Positions 17,003-26,922 of a DNA stretch of 64,000 nt are shown piece by piece (position 1 is the first letter of the stretch; each line of letters opens with the position of its first letter). This DNA is from Pikeienuella litoralis (GTDB lineage: Bacteria; Pseudomonadota; Alphaproteobacteria; Rhodobacterales; Rhodobacteraceae), in the NCBI RefSeq assembly GCF_037646705.1, contig NZ_JBBHER010000003.1:1-64000 (forward strand), read 5' to 3'. Both the position numbers and the translations under genes were made by a program. Below the pieces are notes generated by a model. That model was not told the origin of the DNA and made no database searches. It was given only the letters and a program-made list of their open reading frames with translations.

Positions 17003-18169
17003 TCAGGCCGGCGGCAGCTTGCGGCCCTCGGCCGATTCATTGATCCGGCGGACCGCGCCCTCGCGCCGTTGCAGCCACCAGCCGTATTGCTCCGGCCAGG
17101 CGTCGAAGCCGTCGACCCCCATCGCCTTCGCCTGATGATGCGGCCAGAACGGGTCATAGAGCGCCTCGCGCCCGATCGCGATCAGGTCCGAGCGCCCGTC
17201 CTGAAGCACCTCCTCCGCCATCGGCCCGTCGAGGATGAGGCCGACGGCCTGGGTCGCGATTCCGACCTCGGCCCGGATCCGCTTCGAGAACGGCGTCTGG
17301 AAGGCGGCGCCCCGCGCCATCGGATTGGCGGTCGCGCCGCCGGCGGTGTTGCCCATGGACGAGCAGTCGATGACATCGACGCCGATGGCCTTCAGCTCAT
17401 GACAAAGCGCGACGCTGTCATCCATCTCCCAGCCGCCATCGACGCCGTCGATTGACGAAATCCGGAAGAAGAGCGGCTTTTCCTTCGGCCAGGCGGCGCG
17501 CACCGCCTTCGCGGTGTCGAGCGCGAGCTTCATCCGCCCGGCGAGGTCGCCGCCCCATGCGTCGGTCCGCCGGTTGGAGAGCGGGGAGAGGAAGCTCTGG
17601 ATCAGGTAGCCGTGCGCGCCGTGAATCTCGGCGAATTCGAACCCCGCCGCGTCCGAGCGCCGGGCGGCGGCGGTGAAATCCTCGATCAGTTCGGCGATGT
17701 CGGCGGCGGTCATCTCCTTCGGCGTCAGCCAGCCGTCGGCGAGCGGGACGGACGACGCGCCGACCACCTCCCAGGGCGCATCGCCGCGGGCGCGATCCTC
17801 CGGGCCGAGCGGGCCGTTGCCGAACCACGGCCGCTGCATCGCCGCCTTGCGCCCGGCGTGGCCGAGTTGAATGCCCGGCGCCGCGCCCTGCGCGCGAATG
17901 AAGGAGACGACAGGCTTCAGCGCCTCCGCATGCGCGTCGGACCAGACGCCGAGGTCGCCGTGGGTGATGCGGCCCCGCGCCTGCACCGCCGCCGCCTCGG
18001 TCATCACCGCGCCGGCGCCGCCCATGGCGAATTTCGCCAGATGGGCGAAATGCCAGTCGTTCGCCAGCCCGTCTTCTGCGGAATATTGGCACATCGGCGC
18101 GATCACGATGCGGTTGCGGAGGGTGAGGCCCCGCAGCGTGATCGGGGTGAAAAGCATCGGTCCGGTCAT
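17003..18169 (-). CDS. NADH:flavin oxidoreductase, old yellow enzyme family (YqjM/NamA-like)
   Basis: FMN-dependent ene-reductase of 388 residues in a TIM barrel. APMCQYSA places a Cys at position 27, the redox-tuning residue typical of the YqjM class. IQLGHAGRKA and the substrate His region HGAHGYLIQSFLSPLSNRR are present, as are the FMN-phosphate loops near the C-terminus. It is translationally coupled (4-base overlap) to an upstream enoyl-CoA hydratase homologue, suggesting the pair handles an unsaturated acyl or carbonyl compound. Confidence 0.9.
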   Translation of the reverse strand: MTGPMLFTPITLRGLTLRNRIVIAPMCQYSAEDGLANDWHFAHLAKFAMGGAGAVMTEAAAVQARGRITHGDLGVWSDAHAEALKPVVSFIRAQGAAPGIQLGHAGRKAAMQRPWFGNGPLGPEDRARGDAPWEVVGASSVPLADGWLTPKEMTAADIAELIEDFTAAARRSDAAGFEFAEIHGAHGYLIQSFLSPLSNRRTDAWGGDLAGRMKLALDTAKAVRAAWPKEKPLFFRISSIDGVDGGWEMDDSVALCHELKAIGVDVIDCSSMGNTAGGATANPMARGAAFQTPFSKRIRAEVGIATQAVGLILDGPMAEEVLQDGRSDLIAIGREALYDPFWPHHQAKAMGVDGFDAWPEQYGWWLQRREGAVRRINESAEGRKLPPA

Positions 18170-18954
18170 GTCTCGTCTCCTGTCGCGCGTCTGCCGCGTT
18201 CCTGAACGGCGCCGCGCCGCGCCTCGACCATGCCTGGCGCGACGCCGGCGAGGTGCGTGTCGAACATTTCAGCCTCCAGCGCCAGCCCGTCCGCCAGCGG
18301 CCGACCCTCGCCCGCCGCCATGAGCTGGCGGATGCGGCGCATCGCGGTCGGCTCGGTTCCGGCGATGTCGGCGGCGAGAGCCTGCGCGCGGGAAAGGAGA
18401 TCTTCCGGCGCCGTCACCTCGGTGGCGAGCCCCCAGCGAAGCGCGACCTCCGCGTCGATGAATTCGCCGGTGAGGCTCATCCGCCGGGCGCGGGCGGGCC
18501 CGATCAGCCGCGGCAGGATCTGGGTCAGCCCCCAGGAAGGGGTGAGGCCGACGCGGGCGTGGGTGTCGGCGAAGCGGGCGGAGGCGGAGGCGACGATGAA
18601 ATCCGCCTGCAACGCCAGCTCAAGCCCGCCGGTGACGGCGAAGCCGTTGACCGCCGCGATGATAGGGACCGGCGAGGCGCGCACGCGCGCGGCGAGGCTC
18701 TCCGGCCCATGCCAGGCCCGGGCCATCCCTGCGCCGACGCCCAGCTCCTTCAGGTCCACGCCGACCGAGAACGCCCGCCCCGCGCCGGTGAGCACGATGG
18801 CGCGGAGCTCCTCCGCCAGGGCCAGTCGGCGAAAGGCGTCGTGGAGCGCGCCCTCCAGCGCCAGCGAGAGCGCGTTCAGCGCCTCCGGCCGGTTCAGCGT
18901 GAGCGTGGCGACGGCGCCGCCCTCCGAAAACTCCAATCCTACGAGATCGGTCAT
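18166..18954 (-). CDS. enoyl-CoA hydratase/isomerase family protein
   Basis: Crotonase-fold protein of 262 residues. The oxyanion-hole segment is AFSVGVDLKELG and the second is GFAVTGGLELALQADF, which keeps the first catalytic Glu. In the region where hydratases show PE(I/V)xLG, this protein reads FADTHARVGLTPSWG, so the second catalytic Glu seems to be His. It may therefore act as an isomerase or hydrolase rather than a hydratase. The start at 18954 has GGGAGA 4 bases upstream; the frame is open further upstream without a ribosome site. It overlaps the ene-reductase gene by 4 bases. Confidence 0.85.
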   Translation of the reverse strand: MTDLVGLEFSEGGAVATLTLNRPEALNALSLALEGALHDAFRRLALAEELRAIVLTGAGRAFSVGVDLKELGVGAGMARAWHGPESLAARVRASPVPIIAAVNGFAVTGGLELALQADFIVASASARFADTHARVGLTPSWGLTQILPRLIGPARARRMSLTGEFIDAEVALRWGLATEVTAPEDLLSRAQALAADIAGTEPTAMRRIRQLMAAGEGRPLADGLALEAEMFDTHLAGVAPGMVEARRGAVQERGRRATGDET

Positions 18955-19232
18955 GCATTCTCCCTTGGCGGAGGGGGAGGATAGCGCCGGCGGCGGCGGG
19001 CGCAATCGTCGATGGAGACGCCCGGACTGAGGCCGCGCCGGGCGCGCCGCTCCCCCTCCAGCGCATCCCGCGGGAGAAAGAGCATCGGCCGCCGGCCTCC
19101 CCGCGCGAAGGCGGGCGCCGCTCCCGACGCCTCGAGATTGGTGAAAGTGACGCGGAGGCCGCCCCGCGCGGACGGCTGGACGCGGAGGCGACGAAGACGT
19201 TATGCCGGGATCGGCCAAGGAGAGAGACGCGC

Positions 19233-19916
19233 ATGACATTCGATCGTTCCATCAAGATCGCCCCTTCGATCCTCAGTGCGGATTTCGCCCGGCTCGGGGC
19301 GGAGATCGCCGCCGTCGAGGCCGCGGGGGCGGACTGGATCCATGTCGACCCGATGGATGGGCATTTCGTGCCGAACCTGACCATCGGCCCGAACGTCGTC
19401 GCCGCGATCCGCCCGCATGTGAAGACCTTCATGGACGTGCATCTGATGATCGCGCCCGCGGACCCGTATATCGAGGCGTTCGCCAAGGCCGGGGCGGAGA
19501 TGATCACCGTCCACGCCGAGGCCGGGCCGCATCTTCATCGCACGCTCCAGAGCATTCGCGGCCACGGCGCGAAGGCGGGGGTGGCGCTCAACATGACGAC
19601 GCCGCTTTCGCATATCGAGCATATCCTGGACGCGGTGGATCTGGTGCTGGTGATGACGATCAATCCCGGATTCGGCGGCCAGAAATTCGCCCATTCGATG
19701 CTGGACAAGGTGCGCGACGCGCGCCGGATGATCGGCGAGCGACCGATCCATATCGAGGTGGACGGCGGCATCTCCCCAGAGACCGCGCCGCTGGTCGCGG
19801 ATGCGGGCGCGGACGCGCTGGTCGCCGGCTCGGCGGTGTTTCGCGGCGGCGAGGCGCGTTACGCGGAGAACATCGCGGCGATCCGCGCGGCGGCGGAAGC
19901 GGGGCGCCGGGCGTGA
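19233..19916 (+). CDS. rpe: ribulose-phosphate 3-epimerase
   Basis: Interconverts ribulose 5-phosphate and xylulose 5-phosphate in the pentose phosphate or Calvin cycle. The 227-residue TIM barrel starts IKIAPSILSADFARLG; metal and acid/base residues appear in HVDPMDGHFVPN, VHLMI, TINPGFGGQKF and EVDGGIS. The usual Val before MDG is Pro here. A good AAGGAGAG ribosome site precedes the ATG. It overlaps gph by 4 bases. Confidence 0.95.
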   Translation: MTFDRSIKIAPSILSADFARLGAEIAAVEAAGADWIHVDPMDGHFVPNLTIGPNVVAAIRPHVKTFMDVHLMIAPADPYIEAFAKAGAEMITVHAEAGPHLHRTLQSIRGHGAKAGVALNMTTPLSHIEHILDAVDLVLVMTINPGFGGQKFAHSMLDKVRDARRMIGERPIHIEVDGGISPETAPLVADAGADALVAGSAVFRGGEARYAENIAAIRAAAEAGRRA

Positions 19917-20563
19917 CGCGGGCGGTCGTCTTCGATCTCGACGGCACGCTGATCGACAGCGCGCCGGACATGCACGCCGCGGCCGCCGCGATGCTGGCCG
20001 CGCTCGACCGGCGCGTCGTCAGCCTCGACGAGATTCGGCGTTTCGTCGGCAACGGGGTGCCGAAGCTGGTGGAACGATGCCTCGCCGCGACCGGCGACGG
20101 CGATTCCGAGGCGCTGAAAGAAGAGGCGCTGGGCCTGTTCCAGCGGGCCTATATTGTCGCCCCGGCGGCCTTGACCCGGCCTTATCCCGGCGTGGTCGAC
20201 GCGCTGACGCGGCTCTCCGGCGCGGGCCTCGCGCTCGGCCTCGCGACGAACAAGCCCGCCGCGCCGACGGAGAAGATTCTCCGGGCGCTCGATCTCGAGA
20301 GATTCTTCGACGTCGTTCTCGGCGGGGACAGTCTGCCGGTGATGAAGCCGGACCCGGAGCCTCTCCTGACCGCGATCCGGCGGCTCGGCGGCGGGCCGGC
20401 GGTTTTCGTCGGCGACAGCGAGACGGATGAGGCGACCGCCGTCAACGCGGGCGTTCCGTTTCATTTCTTCACCGGCGGCTACCGGCGGAAACCGGCGGTG
20501 GAGTTCAGCGCCGCCTTCACCTTCGATCGCTTCGAGGATCTGGCCCCGAAGCTTGGCGCCTGA
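19913..20563 (+). CDS. gph: phosphoglycolate phosphatase, HAD superfamily
   Basis: Hydrolyses 2-phosphoglycolate arising from DNA repair or photorespiration. HAD motif I is VFDLDGTLIDS, motif II lies in LGLATNKPAA, and motifs III/IV in MKPDPEPLL and VGDSETD. The start is the GTG at 19913, overlapping the rpe stop as GTGA, giving 216 residues. The rpe-gph pairing is the classical one and supports phosphoglycolate as the substrate. Confidence 0.92.
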   Translation: MTRAVVFDLDGTLIDSAPDMHAAAAAMLAALDRRVVSLDEIRRFVGNGVPKLVERCLAATGDGDSEALKEEALGLFQRAYIVAPAALTRPYPGVVDALTRLSGAGLALGLATNKPAAPTEKILRALDLERFFDVVLGGDSLPVMKPDPEPLLTAIRRLGGGPAVFVGDSETDEATAVNAGVPFHFFTGGYRRKPAVEFSAAFTFDRFEDLAPKLGA

Positions 20564-20735
20564 AGGTGAACGGCGGGCGGGTTCTCCCGGGCGGGGTTTC
20601 TGCTACCACGGATGGCGAGGGGTGGAGGGAGTCGCCGCGTGGCCGCCGTCATGATCGAGCTTTTCCGAAGCGAGGGATGCGGCGGCGCCCGCCCGTTTCC
20701 GTTGGTCGAGACGCCTTGATGCGCCGCGCCGCGTC

Positions 20736-21647
20736 ATGATCGATGGCCGGGCCCGCGAGTTCGCCCTGCTCGGGCTCCTCGCGCTGATCTGGGGCTCCAC
20801 CTATTTCTTCATCGGCGTCGCGATCAAGGAGATCCCGCCCCTGACCCTCATCGCGGTCCGGATCGCGATCGCCGCAGCATTCCTCCTCGTCGTGCTGCGG
20901 CTTCAGGGCGCGCGTCTGCCGCGCGACCGGCGGACATGGGGGCGGCTCTTCATCCAGTCGACGCTGAACGCCAGCGTCGCCTGGTGTCTGCTGGCGTGGG
21001 GGCAAAGCCATATCGACAGCGGCGTCGCGGCGGTGCTGAACTCCACCTCGCCGCTCTTCGTCTTTTTCCTGACGCTGGCCATCACCCGGCATGAGGCGCT
21101 GACGGCGATCCGGTTGCTCGGCGCGCTTCTCGGCATCGCCGGCGTGGCGCTGATCGTCGGGGTGGAGACGCTTTCAGGGCTGGGCGTGAGCGTCGCGGGG
21201 CAGTTGGCGGCGCTGACGAGCGCGGCCTTCTACGCCGGCGCCGCGATCCACGGGCACCGGCTCAGCCATCTGAAGCCGACGGTGACGGCGGCGGGAACCA
21301 TGGTCTGCGCGCTGATCACGGTGGCGCCGGTGGCGCTGATCGTCGACCGGCCATGGACGCTGGCGCCCTCGGGCGCCGCGATGGTCGCGGCGGGCGCGCT
21401 CGGGCTGGTCTGCACCGGCGTCGCGCTCATGATCTATTTTCGGCTGATCGCGACCCTCGGCTCGCTCGGGGTGGCGAGCCAGGCCTATCTCCGGGCCGGG
21501 TTCGGGGTGATGCTCGGCGTCGCGTTCCTCGGCGAGCGGTTGACGCTGACGGTCGCGCTCGGCCTCGCCGCGGCGCTTCTGGGGGTGGCTTTGATCAACT
21601 GGCGCCCGGCGCGTCTCGCGCGCGGGGCGCCGGCGGGAGACGCCTGA
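20736..21647 (+). CDS. EamA/DMT family drug-metabolite exporter
   Basis: Ten-helix inner-membrane transporter of 303 residues made of two EamA repeats (about 8-140 and 155-290). LLALIWGSTYFFIGVAIKEIPP is the usual first helix and loop. Such proteins export amino acids or other metabolites, but the substrate is unknown. It stands alone, 172 bases after gph; I see no clear promoter motif in that gap. Confidence 0.88.
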   Translation: MIDGRAREFALLGLLALIWGSTYFFIGVAIKEIPPLTLIAVRIAIAAAFLLVVLRLQGARLPRDRRTWGRLFIQSTLNASVAWCLLAWGQSHIDSGVAAVLNSTSPLFVFFLTLAITRHEALTAIRLLGALLGIAGVALIVGVETLSGLGVSVAGQLAALTSAAFYAGAAIHGHRLSHLKPTVTAAGTMVCALITVAPVALIVDRPWTLAPSGAAMVAAGALGLVCTGVALMIYFRLIATLGSLGVASQAYLRAGFGVMLGVAFLGERLTLTVALGLAAALLGVALINWRPARLARGAPAGDA

Positions 21648-21894
21648 AGCGCGGTGGGAGCGTTTTGCGCGAAATCTGCTGAAAAGACCGTAAAATCCGC
21701 ACGAGCCGACCCTCCCAACGGCGGCGTCGTCCGCCTATCTCTGGAGAAGCGCGGCTCCGCCGGCGACTCCCCTCCCTGTTCCCCACCAGGGCCGTGGGGC
21801 CGCGCTGTTCCCCGCGCCGCGCAAGGAGACCGCCATGGCCGACGCCGCATCGCCTCGTCTCGACCGCGCGGAGGTTCCGGGGCATAATCCAGAC

Positions 21895-22599
21895 ATGAAC
21901 GCCACCATTCTCATCGCGGACGACGACGCGCATATCCGCGAGGTGATCCGCTTCGCGCTGGCCCGCGAGGGGTATCGGGTGATCGAAGCCGCGGATGGCC
22001 GCGAGGCGTTGACCCGCTTCACCGAGGCGGCGCCCGATCTGGTGATCCTCGATGTCGGCATGCCGGAGGCGGACGGGCTCGATGTCTGCCGCGAGATCCG
22101 CCGCACCCACCGGACGCCGGTTCTTTTTCTCTCCGCGCGCGATGAGGAGATCGACCGCATTCTGGGGCTGGAGATGGGCGGCGACGATTACGTCGGCAAG
22201 CCGTTTTCGCCGCGCGAGCTGGTCGCGCGGGTGAAGGCGATCCTGAAGCGCGCCGCGCCGGAGCCGCCCGATGAGGCGGAGGTGCTGAGCCATGGCGCGC
22301 TGGTGATGCGGCCGGAGCCGCACGAAGCTGAATTCGCCGGCGCGCCGCTGAAGCTCACGCCGCTCGAATTCGCCATGCTGGCGGCGCTGATCCGGCGGAA
22401 GGACCGCGTGGTCTCGCGAGACGATCTGGCGGCGGCGGCCTATCGGCTGAACGTGCATGTCTCCGGCCGCACGATCGACAGCCATATCCGCAACATCCGC
22501 CAGAAACTGGCGGAGGCCGGGGCCGGCCCCGCGGTGGAGACGGTGCACGGCGTCGGCTTCCGGATCGGCGCATGTGAACGGGCGGCCGAAGGCGGGTGA
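21895..22599 (+). CDS. OmpR-family response regulator, CreB-like
   Basis: Two-component response regulator, 234 residues from the ATG at 21895 (MNATILIADDD). The receiver has the DDD acidic cluster at 9-11, phospho-acceptor D53 in LVILDVGMPEADG and a Lys in VGKPFSP. The C-terminal winged helix ends DSHIRNIRQKLAEAG. An in-frame ATG at 21835 with AAGGAG upstream would add 20 residues and has the better ribosome site, so the true start is uncertain. It overlaps the kinase gene as GTGA. Confidence 0.88.
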   Translation: MNATILIADDDAHIREVIRFALAREGYRVIEAADGREALTRFTEAAPDLVILDVGMPEADGLDVCREIRRTHRTPVLFLSARDEEIDRILGLEMGGDDYVGKPFSPRELVARVKAILKRAAPEPPDEAEVLSHGALVMRPEPHEAEFAGAPLKLTPLEFAMLAALIRRKDRVVSRDDLAAAAYRLNVHVSGRTIDSHIRNIRQKLAEAGAGPAVETVHGVGFRIGACERAAEGG

Positions 22600-24173
22600 G
22601 CGACCGGCGGCGGAAATACCGTCCGCCGATCCGGGCGATCATCGTGCTTTTGTTGCTGATCGCGGTGGCGACGCCGATGATCGGCCTGTTTTTCTTCCGG
22701 GTTTTCGAGAATCAGCTGATCCGCAAGACCGAGTCGGAGCTGATCGCGCAATCCGCCGCGCTGGCCGCGGCGATGCAGGCGGAGACCGCGGCCTTGCCGC
22801 TCGGCGCGCTCGGCGCCCCGGTGGAGCTTGGATCGGGGTATCTGCTGGCGTATTCGCCTGCGGCGGCGGCGCTCGATCTGGCTTCGGATCCGGTGCTGCC
22901 GCCGCGCCCGGCGCCCGCACCCGCCGCGCCGGCAGGGCCGGAATGGGCGCGGGTCGGCGCCGTCATGGACCGGCTGATCGACACCACCAGGCGGCGCACG
23001 CTCGCTGGGATCGAAGCCCTCGATCCGCGCGGGATCATCCTCACCGGGCCGGAGGCCGGCCGCTCCCTCGCCCATGTCGAAGAGGTGCGGGAGGCGCTTG
23101 ACGGGCGGCTCGGGGCGCGGCTTCGCACCCGGCTTCGGGCCCGCTCGGCGCCGCTGATCTACTATGTGACCAAGGGCGCGTCGCTCCGGATATTCACCGC
23201 CTTTCCGGTGATCGACCGAGGGCGGGTCGCGGGGGTGATCTATGCGTCGCGGACGCCGGCCCATATGCTTCAGGTGGCGTGGGAGGAGCGGCGGAGCCTC
23301 GCCTTCGCGGCGGCGGCGACGCTGATCGCCCTTCTCGCCTTCGGTTTCGTCGCGACGCGGGCCGTCACCGGGCCGATCCGGGCGTTGACGCTCAGGACCC
23401 GCCGCGTCGCCGCCGGGGACCGGGACGCCATGCGCCCGCTGCCCTATCACGGAACCCGCGAGGTGGCGGAGCTTTCGGAGACGTTCCTGCGCAGCGCGCG
23501 AAAGCTCCATGACCGCTCGGAGAGCCTCGCGGCCTTCGCGGCGCATGTCGCGCATGAACTGAAATCGCCGCTGACGGCGATTCAGGGGGCGGCGGAGCTG
23601 GTCCGGGACGCCGAGGCGGAGATGACGCCGGAGACGCGGCGCGCCTTTCTCTCCAATATCGTCGCCGACGCGGAGCGGATGACGCTTCTGGTTCGCCGGC
23701 TTCTCGAACTTGCGCGGGCGGAAGCCGAGGTTCAGGGCCCGCCCGCCGCGGCCGCCGTGCGCGGCGCCGCGGCCGCGGTGGCGACGCCGTTGAAGATCGA
23801 CCTCAGCGGCGCCGTGGACGCATGCGTCTCCATGCAGGACGAGAAGCTCATCGCCGTGCTCGGCAATCTCGCGGACAACGCCGCGCGGCACGGCGCCTCG
23901 CGGCTTCGGATCGGCGTCGACCTGGCGGCGGGCCGGGCGCTGATCCGCGTCTCCGACGATGGAGCGGGCGTATCCAAGGCCAATCGCGCCAAGATTTTCG
24001 ACCCGTTCTTCACCACGCGGCGCGCCGAAGGCGGAACCGGCATGGGGCTCTCGATCGTCCGCGCGCTGATCGAAGCGCATGACGGCTCGATCCGCCTCGC
24101 GGAGCCGGCGCCGGAAGACCCGTCAGGCGCCGTCTTCGAGATCGATCTGCCGCTTGCGGCGCCGGGCGTCTGA
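22596..24173 (+). CDS. sensor histidine kinase, CreC-like
   Basis: Membrane sensor of 525 residues. A first helix (about 13-34) and a second (about 236-255) enclose a periplasmic domain of about 200 residues. HAMP (about 255-310), an H-box with H320 in AAHVAHELKSPLTAI, and an ATPase domain with NLADNAARHG, DDGAGV and GGTGMGLSIV follow. It starts with GTG overlapping the regulator stop. The layout matches CreC; the signal is unknown. Confidence 0.9.
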   Translation: MSDRRRKYRPPIRAIIVLLLLIAVATPMIGLFFFRVFENQLIRKTESELIAQSAALAAAMQAETAALPLGALGAPVELGSGYLLAYSPAAAALDLASDPVLPPRPAPAPAAPAGPEWARVGAVMDRLIDTTRRRTLAGIEALDPRGIILTGPEAGRSLAHVEEVREALDGRLGARLRTRLRARSAPLIYYVTKGASLRIFTAFPVIDRGRVAGVIYASRTPAHMLQVAWEERRSLAFAAAATLIALLAFGFVATRAVTGPIRALTLRTRRVAAGDRDAMRPLPYHGTREVAELSETFLRSARKLHDRSESLAAFAAHVAHELKSPLTAIQGAAELVRDAEAEMTPETRRAFLSNIVADAERMTLLVRRLLELARAEAEVQGPPAAAAVRGAAAAVATPLKIDLSGAVDACVSMQDEKLIAVLGNLADNAARHGASRLRIGVDLAAGRALIRVSDDGAGVSKANRAKIFDPFFTTRRAEGGTGMGLSIVRALIEAHDGSIRLAEPAPEDPSGAVFEIDLPLAAPGV

Positions 24174-24313
24174 GGTTCGGCCGGATCATGCGGGGAAAGA
24201 GCGCTGCGGCGCGACGAAGCCGGGCATTGCCCCGCCGATGCGGATAAGGTTCCGGGGCGTCCATTCGGGCGCCGGCCGTTTCGATGGGCGCGAGACATGG
24301 AGAGGGACGCATC

Positions 24314-25597
24314 ATGACGCTGCGGGACAGTTACGGAAATGCGGTTTCGGTCGGGTCCGGAGCGGCGCTCGATCATTATGATCGCGGTCTTCAGCTGTTT
24401 CTGGGATCGGAATTCGGCGCGGCGGACGCATTTCAGGCGTCCGTGGCGGCGGATGAGAGCTTCGCGCTCGGGCATGCGGCTCTGGCGCGGGCGCTGATGA
24501 CGCCGGGAACGATGCGGCGGGCGAAGGCCTCGATCTCCCGCGCTCGGGAACTCGCGCCGAAGCTGGACCACCGGCAGCGCCAGCATATCGAGTGTCTCGC
24601 GCTGGTTCTTTCCGGGGAGCCGGAAAAGGCCCGGTCGCTGGTGAAGGCCCATGTCCGGGACTATCCCTGCGATGCGCTCGTCGCGCAACTCTGCACCAGC
24701 GTATTCGGGCTGATCGGGTTCTCCGGCGAAGTCGGGCGCGAGGCGGAGCTTCTCGCGTACACGTCTGCGCTCTCGCCCCACTATGGCGAGAGCTGGTGGA
24801 TGATGTCGATGCACGCCATTTCACTATGCGAAACGGGGCGGGTCGCGCATTCGGCCAGATTGATGGAGAAGTCTCTCGCGCTCAATCCACGCAATGCGAA
24901 CGGCGCGCATTTCAAGGCGCACGCGCAATATGAGGCGGGCGAGACGGCGGCGGGCCGGGCCTATCTGGCGGAATGGCTGACGGGGTATGACGATCGGGGG
25001 CTGTTGCACGGTCATCTGAACTGGCATGCGGCCCTTTGGGCGCTGCATGACGGCGATCTGACGACGATGTGGCGGGCGGTCGACGCTGGCGTCGGCCCCG
25101 GATCGGCGAAGGGGCTCCCGATCAATATCCTCACCGACACCGCGGCGATCCTGTACCGCGCTGAACTCGCCGGCGTTTCGGTGGATCCGGCGCGTTGGGC
25201 GGCGCTGAGCGACTATGCGGCCCGCGCCTTTCCGGATCCGGGGCAGAGTTTCGCGGATATCCATGCGGCGTTGAGCCACGCGATGGCGGGGCGCGGCGAT
25301 CGTCTGGCGCTGATCGCGGAAACGACGAGCGGCTTCGCCGGCGATCTCGTGAGGCCCGTGGCGCGCGCCTGGGGGGCGATCGCGCGCGGGAACTGGTCCG
25401 CCGCCCTTGAGGATCTGGTCCCGGCGATGGGGGCGACCGAGCGTTTCGGAGGCAGCCGGGCGCAACGCGATCTTCTGGAGCTGACCTACGCGAACGTGCT
25501 TTTGAAACTGGGGCGGAGCGCGGAGGCGCGCCGGTTCCTGACCATACGCCGGCCCGTGCTCGCGGCGTCACCGCCGCTGGCGGCCTACGCCGCGTAG
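24314..25597 (+). CDS. tetratricopeptide repeat protein, TTC38-like
   Basis: Predicted cytosolic protein of 427 residues built of helical repeats. ALDHYDRGLQLFLGSEFGAAD near the start, NANGAHFKAHAQYEAGETA and HGHLNWHAALWALHDGD in the middle match the family named after human TTC38, whose function is poorly known. GGAGAGGGA precedes the ATG at 24314; an ATG at 24284 lacks a site. No signal peptide or membrane segment. It stands alone after the CreBC-like pair and faces the MoxR/vWA operon. Confidence 0.75.
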   Translation: MTLRDSYGNAVSVGSGAALDHYDRGLQLFLGSEFGAADAFQASVAADESFALGHAALARALMTPGTMRRAKASISRARELAPKLDHRQRQHIECLALVLSGEPEKARSLVKAHVRDYPCDALVAQLCTSVFGLIGFSGEVGREAELLAYTSALSPHYGESWWMMSMHAISLCETGRVAHSARLMEKSLALNPRNANGAHFKAHAQYEAGETAAGRAYLAEWLTGYDDRGLLHGHLNWHAALWALHDGDLTTMWRAVDAGVGPGSAKGLPINILTDTAAILYRAELAGVSVDPARWAALSDYAARAFPDPGQSFADIHAALSHAMAGRGDRLALIAETTSGFAGDLVRPVARAWGAIARGNWSAALEDLVPAMGATERFGGSRAQRDLLELTYANVLLKLGRSAEARRFLTIRRPVLAASPPLAAYAA

Positions 25598-25656
25598 CCA
25601 GGCCGCGGCTTTCGCTTCAGGCGCCGCCGCGCGGGCCTTCGCGAGGTGAACGCCGC

Positions 25657-26922
25657 CTATTGATCCGAGGCCGTCAGGAGCCGCATCAGCCGGGCCTTGT
25701 CGCCGCCGTCATCGGGCCGGCTGAGCGCCGCTGCGAGGGATTCGAGGCTTTCGACCGAATGGGCGGCGCGAAAACTGTCCACATGCGGCAGCATCGCGCG
25801 CACGCCGCGCGCCTTTGGCGCGAAGCCGTCCCAGCGCAGCAGCGGGTTGAGCCAGATCAGTTTCCGGCAGGAGAGCCGCAGCCGCTCCATCTCCTTGGCC
25901 AGCGGGGCGGGATCGTCCCGGTCGAGCCCGTCGGTGATCAGGATCACCACCGCGCCCTGGCTGAGGATGCGGCGCGACCAGTCCCGGTTGAAGCGGCGGA
26001 GGCAGGCGCCGATACGGGTGCCGCCCTCCCAGTCCTCCGCCTCGCTCCCGACGCGCTTCAGCGCGCTGTCGACGTCGCGAAGCTTCAGATGCCGGGTGAT
26101 GTTGGTCAGCCGCGTGCCGAAGGTGAGGGCGTGAACGTCCGACCAGCCCCGCCCCTTGGCGTTGGCGGCGGCGTGAAGGAAATGGAGCAGCATTCGGCTG
26201 TACCCCGACATCGACCCGGAAATATCGCAGAGCGCGATCAGCGTGGGCGGCCGTTCGCGCCGCTTGCGCATGGCCAGCGCCCTGATCTCGCCGTCTGAGC
26301 GCACCGCTCTGCGGAGCGTTCGGCGCGCGTCGATCAATCGGCCATGCGCCGCCGGTTTCGTCCGCCGCGAGGCGAGGGGCTTGATCGGCAGATCGAGGCG
26401 CGCGACGGCGCGGAGCGCGGCGGCCTGCTCGGCCAGCGTCATCTGTTCGAAGTCCTGCCTTTTCAGCCTCTCGTCGGCGGAGAAGCTGAATGCGGCGTCG
26501 ATCTCGATCTCCTCCTTCTCGCCCTCCGGCTGATCGCGGGGGGCGGGCGGCTCGGCCCCGTCGAGCAGGGCTTCGGCGGCGCGCTTTTCGGCGGCTTTCG
26601 GTCTGTGCTCCTCCTCGGCCCCCCGGAGTTGCGGCATCAGCATCGACATCATGTGTTCGAGAAATTGCGGGTCGCGCCAGAAAAGACGGAAGGTCTGGCC
26701 GAACAGCTCCCGGTGCTCGGGCCGGTTGACGAGGCAGGCGTGGAGCGTCCAGTAAAAATCCTCGCGGGAGGAGAACCCCGCGGCCTCGACCGCGCGCACC
26801 GCGTCGAGAACCCGCCCCGGGCCGACCGGGAGCCCCGCGCGGCGGAGCGCGCGGGCGAAATGCGCGATATTGGCGGAAAGTTTGCCGTCGGTCCGGATCG
26901 GCAGGTCGGCGTAGCGGGCCAT
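25657..26922 (-). CDS. VWA domain protein, CoxE-like
   Basis: Partner of a MoxR ATPase in metal insertion or complex assembly, 421 residues. The N-terminal helical domain (about 1-120) is followed by an acidic linker (120-150). The von Willebrand A fold begins CDISGSMSG, giving MIDAS residues D233, S235 and S237, and later TDGLDRDD. The start at 26922 is set by overlap with the MoxR stop (TGATG). In CO dehydrogenase operons such proteins mature the active site, but no such enzyme is encoded here, so the client is unknown. Confidence 0.87.
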   Translation of the reverse strand: MARYADLPIRTDGKLSANIAHFARALRRAGLPVGPGRVLDAVRAVEAAGFSSREDFYWTLHACLVNRPEHRELFGQTFRLFWRDPQFLEHMMSMLMPQLRGAEEEHRPKAAEKRAAEALLDGAEPPAPRDQPEGEKEEIEIDAAFSFSADERLKRQDFEQMTLAEQAAALRAVARLDLPIKPLASRRTKPAAHGRLIDARRTLRRAVRSDGEIRALAMRKRRERPPTLIALCDISGSMSGYSRMLLHFLHAAANAKGRGWSDVHALTFGTRLTNITRHLKLRDVDSALKRVGSEAEDWEGGTRIGACLRRFNRDWSRRILSQGAVVILITDGLDRDDPAPLAKEMERLRLSCRKLIWLNPLLRWDGFAPKARGVRAMLPHVDSFRAAHSVESLESLAAALSRPDDGGDKARLMRLLTASDQ

